A stretch of 64,000 nucleotides of DNA from assembly GCA_024403455.1 (NCBI GenBank), contig JAKSRR010000002.1, forward strand, positions 1 through 64,000, in the 5' to 3' direction. The DNA is from Lachnospiraceae bacterium. GTDB taxonomy: Bacteria > Bacillota > Clostridia > Lachnospirales > Lachnospiraceae. Below, in pieces: positions 1 through 9,395 of this stretch (positions are counted from its first letter, which is position 1; every line of letters begins with the position of its first letter). The notes beneath the pieces were generated by a model, which searched no databases, had not been told where the DNA came from, and worked only from the letters and a program-made list of their open reading frames with translations. The position numbers were made by a program, and so were the translations under genes.

Positions 1-118
1 CTACGCTACAATCTCCATTGTGTTGTACTTAATCAAAAAGCACTCTCCTTAAAAAATATTATTTATATTTAAGCCTCTATGGCCAAAATATCTAATCCTT
101 AAAACTAATAATTTGCAA

Positions 119-448
119 TCAAATTAATGTCTCCGAAAAAACCATTTTAAGTCTCCCAAAATCGATTGCTTGATTTGCCTTTATCTGCAGCATTCCTTTG
201 GGAGTAAATTTACAGCCCTCAAAATCATTTGTATGGTTTACTAATCCTTCTGCCTCAACATTGATATGGTCTTTGAAAGGAATAATTCTTACAAATTTCT
301 CCCCATAATAATAACTTGGAATCTTTGCCCACATCTTTTCTTCAATTATAATACTCTCTATTGAATAAATTACATCTCTGATTTTCGAAAATAGCATTAC
401 AATTTCTTCTGGATATTTTCCCAAGTATTGTTCTATCTCTTGTGACAT
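119..448 (-). CDS. DUF1801 family protein
   Basis: A 109-residue soluble protein of the DUF1801 (YdhG-like) family. The family fold is small alpha/beta and its biochemical role is not settled. Visible family features are the N-terminal helix with Y-P-E-E, the K-M-W-A-K-I-P-S-Y segment near residues 38-46, and a C-terminal aromatic/basic stretch around residues 83-100. No signal peptide or membrane segment is present. The start is well supported: a strong GGAGG lies six to eight bases before the ATG on the minus strand. It is monocistronic as far as can be seen, with about 480 bp of gene-free DNA upstream. Family assignment comes from recalled sequence pattern; the function is unknown. Confidence 0.75.
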   Translation of the reverse strand: MSQEIEQYLGKYPEEIVMLFSKIRDVIYSIESIIIEEKMWAKIPSYYYGEKFVRIIPFKDHINVEAEGLVNHTNDFEGCKFTPKGMLQIKANQAIDFGRLKMVFSETLI

Positions 449-812
449 ATTTCCTCCTCACACGGAAAATCAGAATTCAATGCAATCCAATCTTATCACT
501 GCCTTTTAAGTAGAGAAAAAGAAAAGCCGCTATGCCACAACCTTGGCAGGCCGTCGCGCAGCGACTAAGTTCAATTCGAATTTTATCTATCTATAAGTGT
601 ATACCCACAGTCTCCACGATTCAACATTAATCTGTTACATAACTCATGAATATATCGAGTCACCACAAGAAATAATTTATACGTCAATTCTAAAAAATAT
701 ATGCACCCAATACCCTTTTTCTGTCCCTCTTAACCATTATCTAACGACCCTCAAAAACCCTGGGAAGCCCATAAATACTAGCAAATGCCCTATTTTAACG
801 CTTTCCAGGGCA
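449..812. other. gene-free stretch
   Basis: This stretch between the DUF1801 gene and the terminators downstream of rpsI shows no gene I can support. A plus-strand reading frame covers 597-839, but it has no ribosome binding site, composition unlike the neighbouring genes and no recognisable domain. The promoter of the DUF1801 gene must lie near 450-520, but I could not pick a convincing -35/-10 pair. Confidence 0.5.
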
Positions 813-843
813 CAAAAAAAGAGCTCCACATTTCTGTGAAGCT
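813..843 (-). terminator. intrinsic terminator with GAAA loop
   Basis: On the minus strand an eight-pair stem GCTTCACA/TGTGGAGC closed by a GAAA tetraloop is followed by CTCTTTTTTT. It lies about 85 bp beyond the rpsI terminator, so it either backs that one up or ends a short separate transcript. Confidence 0.7.
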
Positions 844-926
844 ACTGCAGCACCTCCACTGCGCGTGCATCATTCGCTACACTTCGTTTCGCTCATGTCG
901 CGCTGGCGCGCTATAATCATAAGCAA

Positions 927-968
927 ATATAAAAAGCCCTTGGAATGCAAGCATTCCAGGGCTTTGTA
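927..968 (-). terminator. terminator of rplM-rpsI operon
   Basis: On the minus strand AAAGCCCTGGAATGC and GCATTCCAAGGGCTTT form a long GC-containing stem followed by a T-run. It lies about 35 bp after the rpsI stop codon. Confidence 0.85.
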
Positions 969-1003
969 ATTTGCATATGATTGCACCGCTCGTAGTTCGC
1001 GCA

Positions 1004-1405
1004 CTATCTCTTTGAGAACTGAGGTGCACGACGAGCTGCCTTTAAGCCGTACTTCTTTCTTTCCTTCATACGAGGATCTCTGGTTAAGTAACCAGCCTTC
1101 TTAAGTACAGGTCTGAACTCGCCATCTGCCTGAAGAAGTGCTCTTGCAATACCATGACGGATTGCACCAGCCTGACCAGTATATCCACCACCCTTTACGG
1201 TGATTACTGCATCATACTTCTCAGCGCCTTCAACAGCTACGAGGGGCTGACGAACTACTACCTTTAAGGTCTCAAGTCCGAAATAATCATCAATGCTTCT
1301 TTTATTAATGGTAATCTCACCCTTACCAGGCATGAGATATACTCTAGCGATGGAACTCTTTCTTCTACCAGTTCCATAGAACTTAGCGCTTGCTTTCTTA
1401 GCCAT
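1004..1405 (-). CDS. rpsI: 30S ribosomal protein S9
   Basis: Ribosomal protein S9 of the small subunit, whose basic C-terminal tail reaches the tRNA sites. At 133 residues it has the usual length. Recognisable features are [10 protein letters not shown] near the N terminus, the [18 protein letters not shown] core around residues 72-90, and the basic tail ending P-Q-F-S-K-R, the conserved S9 terminus. It follows rplM with a 19-bp gap containing an AAGGAG ribosome binding site, so the two form the standard L13-S9 operon. The operon ends at the terminator just downstream. Confidence 0.98.
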   Translation of the reverse strand: MAKKASAKFYGTGRRKSSIARVYLMPGKGEITINKRSIDDYFGLETLKVVVRQPLVAVEGAEKYDAVITVKGGGYTGQAGAIRHGIARALLQADGEFRPVLKKAGYLTRDPRMKERKKYGLKAARRAPQFSKR

Positions 1406-1424
1406 TTGAATACTCTCCTTCTAA

Positions 1425-1853
1425 TTAAAACTTAAGCTCTTCAGGCTTCTGTGCTGCATGCTTGTGATCAGGACCAGCATATACGTGAAGCTTAGTGAAC
1501 ATTTCTCTTCCTAAAGGTCCCTTGGGAAGCATACCGCGAACTGCATGCTCGATAACTACTTCAGGCTTCTTAGCGATCATTTCACGAAGGGTTGCTTCCT
1601 TCATACCGCCAACATAATCAGAGTGGCTGTAGTATACCTTCTGATCAAGCTTCTTACCAGTAACCTTAATCTTCTCAGCGTTGATAACGATTACGTTGTC
1701 ACCAGTATCAATGTGAGGTGTATAAATAGCCTTGTTCTTACCACGAAGTACATTTGCAACTTCGCTTGCAAGACGGCCTAAAGTGCATCCTGCTGCGTCA
1801 ACCACATACCACTTACGCTCGATGGTTGCAGGACTTGCCATAAAAGTCTTCAT
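1425..1853 (-). CDS. rplM: 50S ribosomal protein L13
   Basis: Ribosomal protein L13 of the large subunit. The reading frame extends five codons further to 1868, but GGAGG sits eight bases before the internal ATG at 1853, giving a 142-residue protein, the usual L13 length. Family signatures visible: KWYVVDA near the N terminus, [15 protein letters not shown] around residues 23-37, [16 protein letters not shown] around residues 47-62, and [12 protein letters not shown] near residues 108-119. It is the first gene of the rplM-rpsI operon and is preceded by a perfect-looking promoter and a leader of about 140 nt. Confidence 0.97.
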   Translation of the reverse strand: MKTFMASPATIERKWYVVDAAGCTLGRLASEVANVLRGKNKAIYTPHIDTGDNVIVINAEKIKVTGKKLDQKVYYSHSDYVGGMKEATLREMIAKKPEVVIEHAVRGMLPKGPLGREMFTKLHVYAGPDHKHAAQKPEELKF

Positions 1854-1991
1854 TCGTCTTTCCTCCAAATAGTATTAAGTACAAAATGCATTTTATTTAT
1901 TACGATGTCCGGGCGTAATAAAACGGGTGCCTCCCTAACGTCAACAAATTTATCATTGACCAGCGACATGGTGGGAATCCATAGTCGCACA
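1854..1991 (-). promoter_or_regulatory. rplM leader, candidate L13 autoregulatory RNA
   Basis: The untranslated leader between the predicted start of transcription and the rplM start is about 138 nt and clearly structured. It contains GGGAGGCACCCG followed by an eight-pair hairpin TTATTACG/CGTAATAA around a CCCGGACAT loop. Firmicute L13 mRNAs are known to carry an autoregulatory leader in this place. I match it by position and structure, not by alignment to the family model, so a generic leader remains possible. Confidence 0.5.
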
Positions 1992-1998
1992 GATAAGG

Positions 1999-2027
1999 AT
2001 TATAATACACGAATCCCCGTGTGTCAA
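1999..2027 (-). promoter_or_regulatory. sigma-A promoter of rplM-rpsI
   Basis: On the minus strand TTGACA (2027-2022) and TATAAT (2004-1999) are separated by exactly 17 bp, a consensus match in both hexamers. The predicted start of transcription is near 1992. Confidence 0.9.
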
Positions 2028-2232
2028 ACAAATACTGCTATTTTATGCAATTTTTTCTTTATTTTCGGTATTTTGGTTTACATAAATTCAATTTCGACTA
2101 CAGCTTAGTTCAGGTTGGATTAAAGCTCTCCCTATGATATATCCTCTATAGTCCACCCGATTGACAGTGTCTCCAACCGGACGTCTGCATCTCCTTACGA
2201 AAGAGCACCTGCATTTATGCTAGTAACGTACG

Positions 2233-3060
2233 CTAGAGGAATTCATATTTCGCAAGGCGAAGACCTTTCGCCGGCGCAGTGGGACCAGCTTTTGCTCTAT
2301 CCCTCGCTGCAATCATTTCTCTGATATCTTCTGGCTGATATCTCCCCTTCCCTGCTTCTATCAAGGTACCAGCCATAATGCGTACCATATTATATAGGAA
2401 GCCATTGCCCGTCACTGTAATGAGGATGGTATCCTTCTCTTCCATAGTAACATCCACAGAATAAACGCATCGCACAAAGTCACTCACTTGGGCACCAACC
2501 GTACAGAAACTGGTGAAATCATGTTCCCCTTCCATCGCCTTCGCAGCGGCCTGCATCAGCGTGATATCTAATGCATAATTCGTATGGTGGGTATAGAGCC
2601 TGTTTAATGGATTTTCAAACTCTCCCAAAGAAATTCTGTATTCATAGGTCTTCTTTGTGTCACAATGCCTGGGATGAAACGCTGCATCCACCTCTCTGCC
2701 TTCCACAATGCGAATTTCGCTAGGTAGTAGTGGATGTAATGCATAGGGAAACTTTTCGCCGGGAATGCGGGACGAGGTGTCAAATACACACACATTGGAC
2801 AGCGCATGCACCCCTGCGTCGGTACGACTTCCGCCAACCACATGCACCTCTTCCTTCAGCAGCTCGGAAAGTGCCCGTTCTACCTCGCCCTGGATGGTAG
2901 GAAGTCCTTCCTGATACTGCCAGCCATGATAATTCGTTCCATCATAGGCTACCCGCAAAAGAATGCGGCGACTGCTATTTACTTGTGTAGTCTCCTGTTC
3001 TTTTTCCATCGTTCGTTCTTTAGCCTGTCTCCAGTTAAGATATCTAGCCCTGCCGAACAC
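2233..3060 (-). CDS. truA: tRNA pseudouridine(38-40) synthase
   Basis: TruA isomerises uridines 38-40 in the tRNA anticodon arm to pseudouridine. The family core begins at R-V-A-Y-D-G-T-N-Y-H-G-W-Q. The catalytic aspartate lies in GGSRTDAGVHA, and the C-terminal half has the typical G-N-G-F-L-Y-N-M-V-R-I-M-A-G-T motif. The start is uncertain. The longest frame begins with GTG at 3060, preceded by AGAGG ten bases upstream. An in-frame ATG at 3009 gives a more typical 258-residue protein but has only a distant GGAG. The gene stands alone: glgP upstream ends in its own terminator, and the rplM promoter begins about 200 bp downstream. Confidence 0.95.
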   Translation of the reverse strand: MFGRARYLNWRQAKERTMEKEQETTQVNSSRRILLRVAYDGTNYHGWQYQEGLPTIQGEVERALSELLKEEVHVVGGSRTDAGVHALSNVCVFDTSSRIPGEKFPYALHPLLPSEIRIVEGREVDAAFHPRHCDTKKTYEYRISLGEFENPLNRLYTHHTNYALDITLMQAAAKAMEGEHDFTSFCTVGAQVSDFVRCVYSVDVTMEEKDTILITVTGNGFLYNMVRIMAGTLIEAGKGRYQPEDIREMIAARDRAKAGPTAPAKGLRLAKYEFL

Positions 3061-3129
3061 CTGCCAATTACCTCTTCGCTACCAATGAACACTAGAAAAC
3101 AGACGCGGTTCCGTCAGCAGGTTTCCCTA

Positions 3130-3168
3130 GTAAAAAGGGGCCCGGCGAACCCAGGCCCCCTGTAAAAC
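3130..3168 (-). terminator. terminator of glgP
   Basis: On the minus strand GGGGCCTGG and CCGGGCCCC pair around a GTTCG-type loop and run into TTTTTA. It begins a few bases after the glgP stop codon. Confidence 0.85.
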
Positions 3169-3171
3169 ATC

Positions 3172-5685
3172 TTACTTCTTCTTAAGGTTAACTTTCTCAA
3201 GCTTCCAAATCTCTTTTGCGTACTCTTCGATGGTACGGTCAGAAGAGAACTTACCGCAGCAAGCGGTATTCAGGATAGCGCTTCTAGCCCAACCCTTTTC
3301 GTTCTTATAAGCTTCTTCAACCTTCTTCTGTGCATCCGCATAGCTTCTGAAATCCTTCAGGATGAAGTAGGTATCTGCCTTGGAGGAAGATAAAGTATTC
3401 AATAAGCTATTGTATAAAGGTCTGAATAAGTCAGGATCTTCTGGTGCATAGGTACCGTTGATTAACTGCATAAGTACGTTTCTTACATCCTGGTCATTGT
3501 TGAAGATGTCCATAGGATTGTAGCCGCCATAGTTCTCATAGTTGATAACTTCGTCAGAAGACAGACCGAAGATGAATGCGTTCTCTTCTCCAACTTCTTC
3601 AACGATCTCAACATTTGCACCATCCATGGTACCGATGGTAAGAGCACCATTTAACATAAACTTCATGTTACCGGTACCAGATGCTTCCTTAGAAGCGGTA
3701 GAAATCTGCTCAGAGACATCTGCTGCAGCAAAGATCATCTCTGCATTGGATACACGATAATCCTCAATAAATACAACCTTGATCTTACCATTGATAGAAG
3801 CATCGTTGTTGATTACATTTGCAACATTATTGATGAGCTTAATGGTAAGCTTTGCATTCATATAACCAGCTGCTGCCTTCGCACCAAAGATGAAGGTACG
3901 AGGGAAGAAATCCATTTCAGGATTTGCCTTCAACGTATTGTAGAGATACATTACATGAAGGATATTTAACAGCTGACGCTTGTACTCATGAAGTCTCTTA
4001 ACCTGAACATCAAAGATAGATCTAGGATCTACTTCAATACCATTATGAACTCTGATGTATTCAGCAAGACGAAGCTTGTTCTGATACTTAATGTTCATGA
4101 ATTCCTGCTGTGCCTTCTCGTCATCAGCATAAACCATTAACTTGCTGATCTTGGAAAGGTCAGTAATCCAATCATCACCAACGTGTGCGGTTACCCAATC
4201 TGCGAGAAGCTGGTTGCCGTGTGCAAGGAATCTACGCTGGGTAATACCATTGGTCTTATTGTTGAACTTCTCAGGGAACATTTCGTAGAAATCACGAAGT
4301 TCCTGCTTCTTTAAGATTTCAGTATGAAGTCTTGCAACACCGTTTACAGAGTAGCCAGCGCAGATTGCAAGGTTTGCCATCTTCACCTGTCCGTCATAGA
4401 TGATTGCCATCTTTCGAACCTTATCCTGGTTACCAGGATACTTCGCTTCAATATCCATGATGAAACGACGATTGATTTCTTCAACAATCTGATATACACG
4501 AGGAAGAAGTCTGGAGAATAACTCGATAGGCCACTTCTCAAGTGCTTCTGCCATGATGGTGTGGTTGGTATAAGCACAGGTCTTCGTAGTAACTTCCCAT
4601 GCCTCATCCCAAGTAAGGAAATGCTCGTCCATCAGGATACGCATAAGTTCTGCGATAGCAACGGTAGGATGGGTATCATTTAACTGGAAGGTAACCTTCT
4701 CATGGAACTTCTTGATATCATCATGATTACGCATGTACTTTGCAACTGCTTCCTGTACGGATGCAGAGATGAAGAAGTACTGCTGCTTTAATCTAAGTTC
4801 CTTACCAGCATAGTGGTTATCATTAGGATAAAGAACCTCAACGATGTTACGAGCAAGGTTTTCCTGCTCAACAGCCTTCTGATAGTCACCCTTATCAAAG
4901 GAGTCTAAACGGAATACGTCAACAGGTGCAGCATCCCAAATACGAAGAGTATTTACGATACCGTTGCCATAACCAACGATAGGCATATCATAAGGAATTG
5001 CCTTTACAGCCTGATAATTTTCCTGATAGAAGTGGTTTCTGCCATTCTCATCTACGCGAACGTTTACGTTACCACCGAAACGAACTTCCTTTGCATACTC
5101 TTTGCGACGAAGTTCGAAAGGATTGCCATTCTCAAGCCAGTTATCAGGTGCTTCAATCTGATATCCATCACGAATCTGCTGTTTGAACATACCATAGCGA
5201 TAACGAATACCGCAACCGTATGCACTATATCCTAAAGTTGCAAGGGAATCTAAGAAACATGCAGCAAGACGGCCAAGACCACCATTACCAAGTGCTGCAT
5301 CTGGTTCTTCATCTTCTACCACATCGATATCAATATCAAGCTCCTTTAAAGCCTCCTTTACAGGCTTGTAAGCTTTCATATTAATCATCATATTTCCTAA
5401 GGCACGACCCATTAAGAACTCCATGGAGAGATAATATACGGTCTTAGGATCTTTCTTTTCGTACTGCTTCTGGGTCTCAAGCCACATATCAACGACCTGA
5501 TCCTTTACAGCATAAGATACTGCCTGGAAGATCTGCTGAGGAGTAGCTTCCTCTAAAGTCTTACGATACAGTGTCTTGATATTATAAAGTACACTGCGCT
5601 TAAAAAGCTCTTTGTCGAAGCTCTCACGGATGGTTGCACCGGAAGCGCTTGTTGTAGTAGTAGCTGTTGTTGCTTTCTTAGCCAT
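3172..5685 (-). CDS. glgP: glycogen/alpha-glucan phosphorylase
   Basis: GT35 phosphorylase that releases glucose 1-phosphate from alpha-1,4-glucan with phosphate, using pyridoxal phosphate. It is 837 residues, normal for the family. Visible signatures: YYLSMEFLMGRALGNM near residues 85-100, ALGNGGLGRLAACFLDS near residues 131-147, QLNDTHPT, and the PLP-lysine region EASGTGNMKFMLNGALTIGT around residues 660-680. The N terminus is a Thr/Ala-rich tail of about 20 residues. The start has AGGGAGG upstream. It has its own terminator and no other glycogen gene beside it, so storage-glucan genes must lie elsewhere. Expected to be cytoplasmic. Confidence 0.97.
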   Translation of the reverse strand: MAKKATTATTTTSASGATIRESFDKELFKRSVLYNIKTLYRKTLEEATPQQIFQAVSYAVKDQVVDMWLETQKQYEKKDPKTVYYLSMEFLMGRALGNMMINMKAYKPVKEALKELDIDIDVVEDEEPDAALGNGGLGRLAACFLDSLATLGYSAYGCGIRYRYGMFKQQIRDGYQIEAPDNWLENGNPFELRRKEYAKEVRFGGNVNVRVDENGRNHFYQENYQAVKAIPYDMPIVGYGNGIVNTLRIWDAAPVDVFRLDSFDKGDYQKAVEQENLARNIVEVLYPNDNHYAGKELRLKQQYFFISASVQEAVAKYMRNHDDIKKFHEKVTFQLNDTHPTVAIAELMRILMDEHFLTWDEAWEVTTKTCAYTNHTIMAEALEKWPIELFSRLLPRVYQIVEEINRRFIMDIEAKYPGNQDKVRKMAIIYDGQVKMANLAICAGYSVNGVARLHTEILKKQELRDFYEMFPEKFNNKTNGITQRRFLAHGNQLLADWVTAHVGDDWITDLSKISKLMVYADDEKAQQEFMNIKYQNKLRLAEYIRVHNGIEVDPRSIFDVQVKRLHEYKRQLLNILHVMYLYNTLKANPEMDFFPRTFIFGAKAAAGYMNAKLTIKLINNVANVINNDASINGKIKVVFIEDYRVSNAEMIFAAADVSEQISTASKEASGTGNMKFMLNGALTIGTMDGANVEIVEEVGEENAFIFGLSSDEVINYENYGGYNPMDIFNNDQDVRNVLMQLINGTYAPEDPDLFRPLYNSLLNTLSSSKADTYFILKDFRSYADAQKKVEEAYKNEKGWARSAILNTACCGKFSSDRTIEEYAKEIWKLEKVNLKKK

Positions 5686-5759
5686 GCTAATACATCCTCC
5701 CTAAAATATATAAATACAATAACTAACCTATTTTACTCCAAAATGCCAAATTCTACAAG

Positions 5760-5806
5760 AAAAACAAAATGGGGGCAATACGTCTTCGTATCCACCCCCA
5801 TTGGTT
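5760..5806 (-). terminator. terminator after GlsB-like gene
   Basis: AATGGGGG and CCCCCATT form the base of a long stem on both strands. On the minus strand the stem is followed by TTTTGTTTTTC. It lies about 25 bp after the stop of the small membrane protein gene. Confidence 0.75.
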
Positions 5807-5827
5807 CTTCTTCATTTTTCTTATAGG

Positions 5828-6079
5828 CTATGCTTTCTTGACCAGTTTCACAATGACAATAACGATGACAGAACCTACAATACCAGAGATTAATGAGCCG
5901 ATAATGTTAGTTGCTCTAAAGCCAATAATAGCCAGAACTGCACCACCTACGACACCACCTACAAGACCAAGGATAATCTTAAAAAGAAGGGATCCCTGCA
6001 CGTTCATAATACTACCTGCAACCGCGCCGCAAACACCGCCGATTACAAGGGAAATCACTAAGTTGATTAAAAATTCCAT
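5828..6079 (-). CDS. GlsB/YeaQ/YmgE family membrane protein
   Basis: An 83-residue, very hydrophobic glycine-rich protein of the family usually labelled GlsB/YeaQ/YmgE (transglycosylase-associated). Three membrane helices cover nearly the whole chain (about residues 2-24, 30-52 and 56-78). Glycine-rich segments such as G-G-V-C-G-A-V-A-G-S and G-L-V-G-G-V-V-G-G-A are typical of the family. Members often rise under envelope or general stress, but the molecular function is not known. A GGAGGA ribosome binding site precedes the ATG. It has its own terminator and sits between ileS and glgP without an obvious operon partner. Confidence 0.85.
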   Translation of the reverse strand: MEFLINLVISLVIGGVCGAVAGSIMNVQGSLLFKIILGLVGGVVGGAVLAIIGFRATNIIGSLISGIVGSVIVIVIVKLVKKA

Positions 6080-6131
6080 TATTTTTCCTCCATCCTATTT
6101 TAGTCAACGCTACCCTGCGCTTCTTACTTAA

Positions 6132-6166
6132 TATCGGCTAATGCCATTTCTGACATTAGCCGACAA
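6132..6166 (-). terminator. possible terminator of ileS
   Basis: A nine-pair inverted repeat CGGCTAATG/CATTAGCCG lies immediately after the ileS stop on the minus strand. It is followed only by ATATTAAG, a poor U-run, so termination may be inefficient. Confidence 0.45.
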
Positions 6167-6169
6167 ATA

Positions 6170-9100
6170 CTACATTTTCGCTACGGAAATGGTAACTTTT
6201 TCACCATTAACATTCCACTCTTTAGAAGCATCTCCTGCTTTACCCTCAAAGGTAAATGCATCAGCTAGTACCTTGCTTCCAATGGAATCCTGGTTCTTCT
6301 TAACAATCTCTGCCAGCTTTTCATTTCCGGACAAATCTACTGCGATATGATCCGTAACTTCAAAGCCTGTATCCTTACGCATGGTCTGAATCTTACTGAT
6401 TACTTCGAAGACAAAGCCTTCTTCAATCAGTTCCTCTGTCAGATTGGTATCTAATACTGCGGTAACACCACCATCTGCTTCAGCTACATAGCCTTCCTTC
6501 TGTGCCATGGTAATGAGTAAATCTTCCTCTGCAAGAGAAATCGCTACACCATCTACCTCAAAGGTAAGTGCCCCTGCACTCTTTAAGGTATCCATCGCTT
6601 CATTGCCATCCACTGCGGCCAAATACTTTTGAATACCACCCATCTGCTTACCATACTTAGGACCAACGGTCTTTAACTGCGGCTTGAAGGTGTAAGAAGT
6701 GAACTCTCTAACATCCTCGGTAAAGGTTACATTCTTTACATTTAATTCATCTGCAATGATTGCCTTGAAAAAATCATCCAATGCATTGGCAGCCTTCACA
6801 TACATGGTTCCAATAGGCTGACGATTCTTAATATTTGCAGTGTTACGAGCGGCACGTCCAAGAACTACAATCTTCAGAAGAGCTTCCATGTCCTCTTCCA
6901 GTTTCTTGTCGATCATCTTCTCATCTACAGCAGGGAAGTCACAAAGATGAATACTTTCCGGTGCAGACTTATCAATTTCACAAACCAGATTCTGATAAAT
7001 CTCTTCTGCCATGAAAGGCACCATAGGTGCTGCTGCCTTTGCAATGGTAACAAGCGCAGTGTACAAAGTCATATAAGCATTGATCTTATCCTGCTCCATA
7101 CCCTTTGCCCAGAAACGATCACGGCAACGACGAACATACCAGTTACTCATTTCATCTACAAATTCCTGTAGTGCTCTAGCTGTTTCAGGAATTCTATAAT
7201 TTTCAAGGTTCTTATCTACTTCGCCAACCACCGTATTTAACTTGGAAAGTAACCACTTATCCATAACGGGTAATTTATCATAATCCAACGTATACTTGGT
7301 TGCGTCAAAATTATCGATATTTGCATAAAGTACGAAGAATGCATAGGTATTCCATAAGGTACCCATGAACTTACGCTGTCCTTCAACGACTGCATCATCA
7401 TGGAAACGGTTGGGAAGCCAAGGAGCGGAGTTAATGTAGAAATACCAACGAATTGCATCAGCGCCATGCTTCTCTAATGCTTCGAAGGGATCTACTGCAT
7501 TACCTTTACTCTTACTCATCTTCTGACCATTCTCATCCTGTACATGACCAAGAACGATAACATTCTGGTAGCAAGGAGAATTGAAGAGCAGTGTGCTTTC
7601 TGCAAGGAGGGAGTAGAACCATCCTCTAGTCTGGTCCACTGCTTCGGAAATGAACTGTGCAGGATACTGCTTTTCAAATACTTCTTTATTCTCAAATGGA
7701 TAATGGTGCTGTGCAAAAGGCATTGCGCCAGAGTCAAACCAGCAGTCAATAACTTCCGGTACTCTCTTCATGGTCTTTCCACACTTCGGGCAAGGGAAGG
7801 TTACTTCATCAATATAAGGTCTGTGAAGTTCTACCTTTGCATTTTCCGGATTGCCAGAAAGATCTGCAAGTTCCTGACGAGATCCTACCGCATGCTGGTA
7901 TCCACACTCGCACTCCCAGATATTTAATGGAGTACCCCAGTAACGGTTACGAGAGATTGCCCAATCCTGAAGATTCTCTAACCAATCACCAAAACGGCCC
8001 TTACCAATAGATTCAGGAATCCAGTTAATCTTGTTGTTGTTATCAATCATCTGCTGCTGTACTGCAGTCATCTTGATGTACCAAGACTCACGTGCGTAGT
8101 AAATCAGTGGTGTATCACATCTCCAGCAGTGAGGATAGCTGTGCTCAAACTTCGGTGCGTCAAAGAGAAGGCCTGCATCCTCTAATGCCTGCAGCACGGG
8201 CATATCTGCCTTCTTTACAAAGGTTCCATCCCAAGGTGTACCACCAGTCATCTCACCTTTGCCATCTACCATCTGTACAAAAGGAAGGTCATACTTTCTT
8301 CCTACCTGCGCATCATCCTCACCAAAGGCAGGTGCAATATGTACAACACCGGTACCGTCCGTTAAGGTTACATACTCATCGCAAACAACGTAGTGTGCTT
8401 TCTTGTTCTGCTTTGCAATAACGCCATCAGCATAAGGGAATAAGGGAATATAAGCCTTGTGCTCTAAATCCTTACCCTTGTAAGTTTCTAATACTTCAAC
8501 ATCATCGCCAAGAACGGTAGCAACTAATGCCTGCGCCATGTAATAGGTAAGCCCATCTTTATTATTCTTAACCTTTACATACTCATACTCGGGATGCATA
8601 CAGAGCGCCACGTTGGAAGGTAAGGTCCAAGGAGTCGTAGTCCATGCAAGAATATAAGCATCTTCATCCACGCACTTAAAACGAACAACGGCGGAACGTT
8701 CCTTCACATCTTTATATCCCTGTGCCACTTCCTGTGCAGAAAGAGGAGTACCACAACGAGGGCAATATGGAACAATTTTAAAGCCTTTGTATAATAAATC
8801 TTTATTCCAGATTTCCTTTAATGCCCACCACTCTGATTCAATGAAATTATCATCATAAGTAACATAAGGATTATCCATATCTGCCCAGAAACCAACGGTA
8901 CCAGAGAAATCTTCCCACATTCCCTTGTATTTCCATACAGACTCTTTACATTTTTCAATGAATGGCTCTAAACCATAGCCTTCAATCTGATCCTTACCAT
9001 CGAGGCCAAGCAGCTTCTCAACTTCAATTTCTACAGGAAGGCCGTGGGTATCCCAACCTGCCTTACGAGGCACCTGGTATCCCTTCATGGTTCTATATCT

Positions 9101-9307
9101 AGGAATCATATCCTTGATTACTCGGGTAAGTACATGTCCGATATGAGGCTTTCCATTAGCGGTCGGAGGGCCATCATAAAACATATAGGTAGGGCAGCCT
9201 TCACGCTGCGCAATACTCTTCTTAAAGATGTCTTTCTCTTTCCAGAATTTCTCAACTTCTTTTTCTCTTGCTACGAAATTAAGATCTGTCTCAACTTTCT
9301 TGTACAT
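6170..9307 (-). CDS. ileS: isoleucyl-tRNA synthetase (long, type 2-like)
   Basis: Class Ia synthetase that charges tRNA-Ile, with an editing domain. The HIGH motif is in P-H-I-G-H-V near residue 56, and the KMSKS loop is K-M-S-K-S-K-G-N in the middle third. CPRCGTPL and a second CPKCGKTM cluster lie in the editing/catalytic region. At 1045 residues it is about 100 longer than the E. coli type. N-terminal blocks such as Y-D-G-P-P-T-A-N-G-K-P resemble the eukaryote-like type 2 enzymes, some of which tolerate mupirocin; that property is inference here. The leader of about 105 nt has no T-box. It carries a promoter-proximal palindrome also found at the CMP-sugar synthetase gene. GAAGGAG precedes the ATG. 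Confidence 0.96.
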   Translation of the reverse strand: MYKKVETDLNFVAREKEVEKFWKEKDIFKKSIAQREGCPTYMFYDGPPTANGKPHIGHVLTRVIKDMIPRYRTMKGYQVPRKAGWDTHGLPVEIEVEKLLGLDGKDQIEGYGLEPFIEKCKESVWKYKGMWEDFSGTVGFWADMDNPYVTYDDNFIESEWWALKEIWNKDLLYKGFKIVPYCPRCGTPLSAQEVAQGYKDVKERSAVVRFKCVDEDAYILAWTTTPWTLPSNVALCMHPEYEYVKVKNNKDGLTYYMAQALVATVLGDDVEVLETYKGKDLEHKAYIPLFPYADGVIAKQNKKAHYVVCDEYVTLTDGTGVVHIAPAFGEDDAQVGRKYDLPFVQMVDGKGEMTGGTPWDGTFVKKADMPVLQALEDAGLLFDAPKFEHSYPHCWRCDTPLIYYARESWYIKMTAVQQQMIDNNNKINWIPESIGKGRFGDWLENLQDWAISRNRYWGTPLNIWECECGYQHAVGSRQELADLSGNPENAKVELHRPYIDEVTFPCPKCGKTMKRVPEVIDCWFDSGAMPFAQHHYPFENKEVFEKQYPAQFISEAVDQTRGWFYSLLAESTLLFNSPCYQNVIVLGHVQDENGQKMSKSKGNAVDPFEALEKHGADAIRWYFYINSAPWLPNRFHDDAVVEGQRKFMGTLWNTYAFFVLYANIDNFDATKYTLDYDKLPVMDKWLLSKLNTVVGEVDKNLENYRIPETARALQEFVDEMSNWYVRRCRDRFWAKGMEQDKINAYMTLYTALVTIAKAAAPMVPFMAEEIYQNLVCEIDKSAPESIHLCDFPAVDEKMIDKKLEEDMEALLKIVVLGRAARNTANIKNRQPIGTMYVKAANALDDFFKAIIADELNVKNVTFTEDVREFTSYTFKPQLKTVGPKYGKQMGGIQKYLAAVDGNEAMDTLKSAGALTFEVDGVAISLAEEDLLITMAQKEGYVAEADGGVTAVLDTNLTEELIEEGFVFEVISKIQTMRKDTGFEVTDHIAVDLSGNEKLAEIVKKNQDSIGSKVLADAFTFEGKAGDASKEWNVNGEKVTISVAKM

Positions 9308-9395
9308 GTTTGCTCCTTCGGTCTGGGACCTTTATATTATTCAATCGGTCTTTATCATAAGACCGTAAATGTTTTCTGTTTGTTCGCCAAAACAA

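Noticed and set aside
1-40. Tiny minus-strand frame starting TTG with AAGGAG upstream and ending at base 1-3
   Set aside because: Only 11 codons and no similarity to anything known; ribosome-site match can be chance at a window edge.
597-839. Plus-strand frame of 80 codons
   Set aside because: No ribosome site, no domain, and its 3' part is the minus-strand terminator.
7544-7927. 127-codon plus-strand frame inside ileS
   Set aside because: It is antisense to a conserved catalytic region and has no features of its own.
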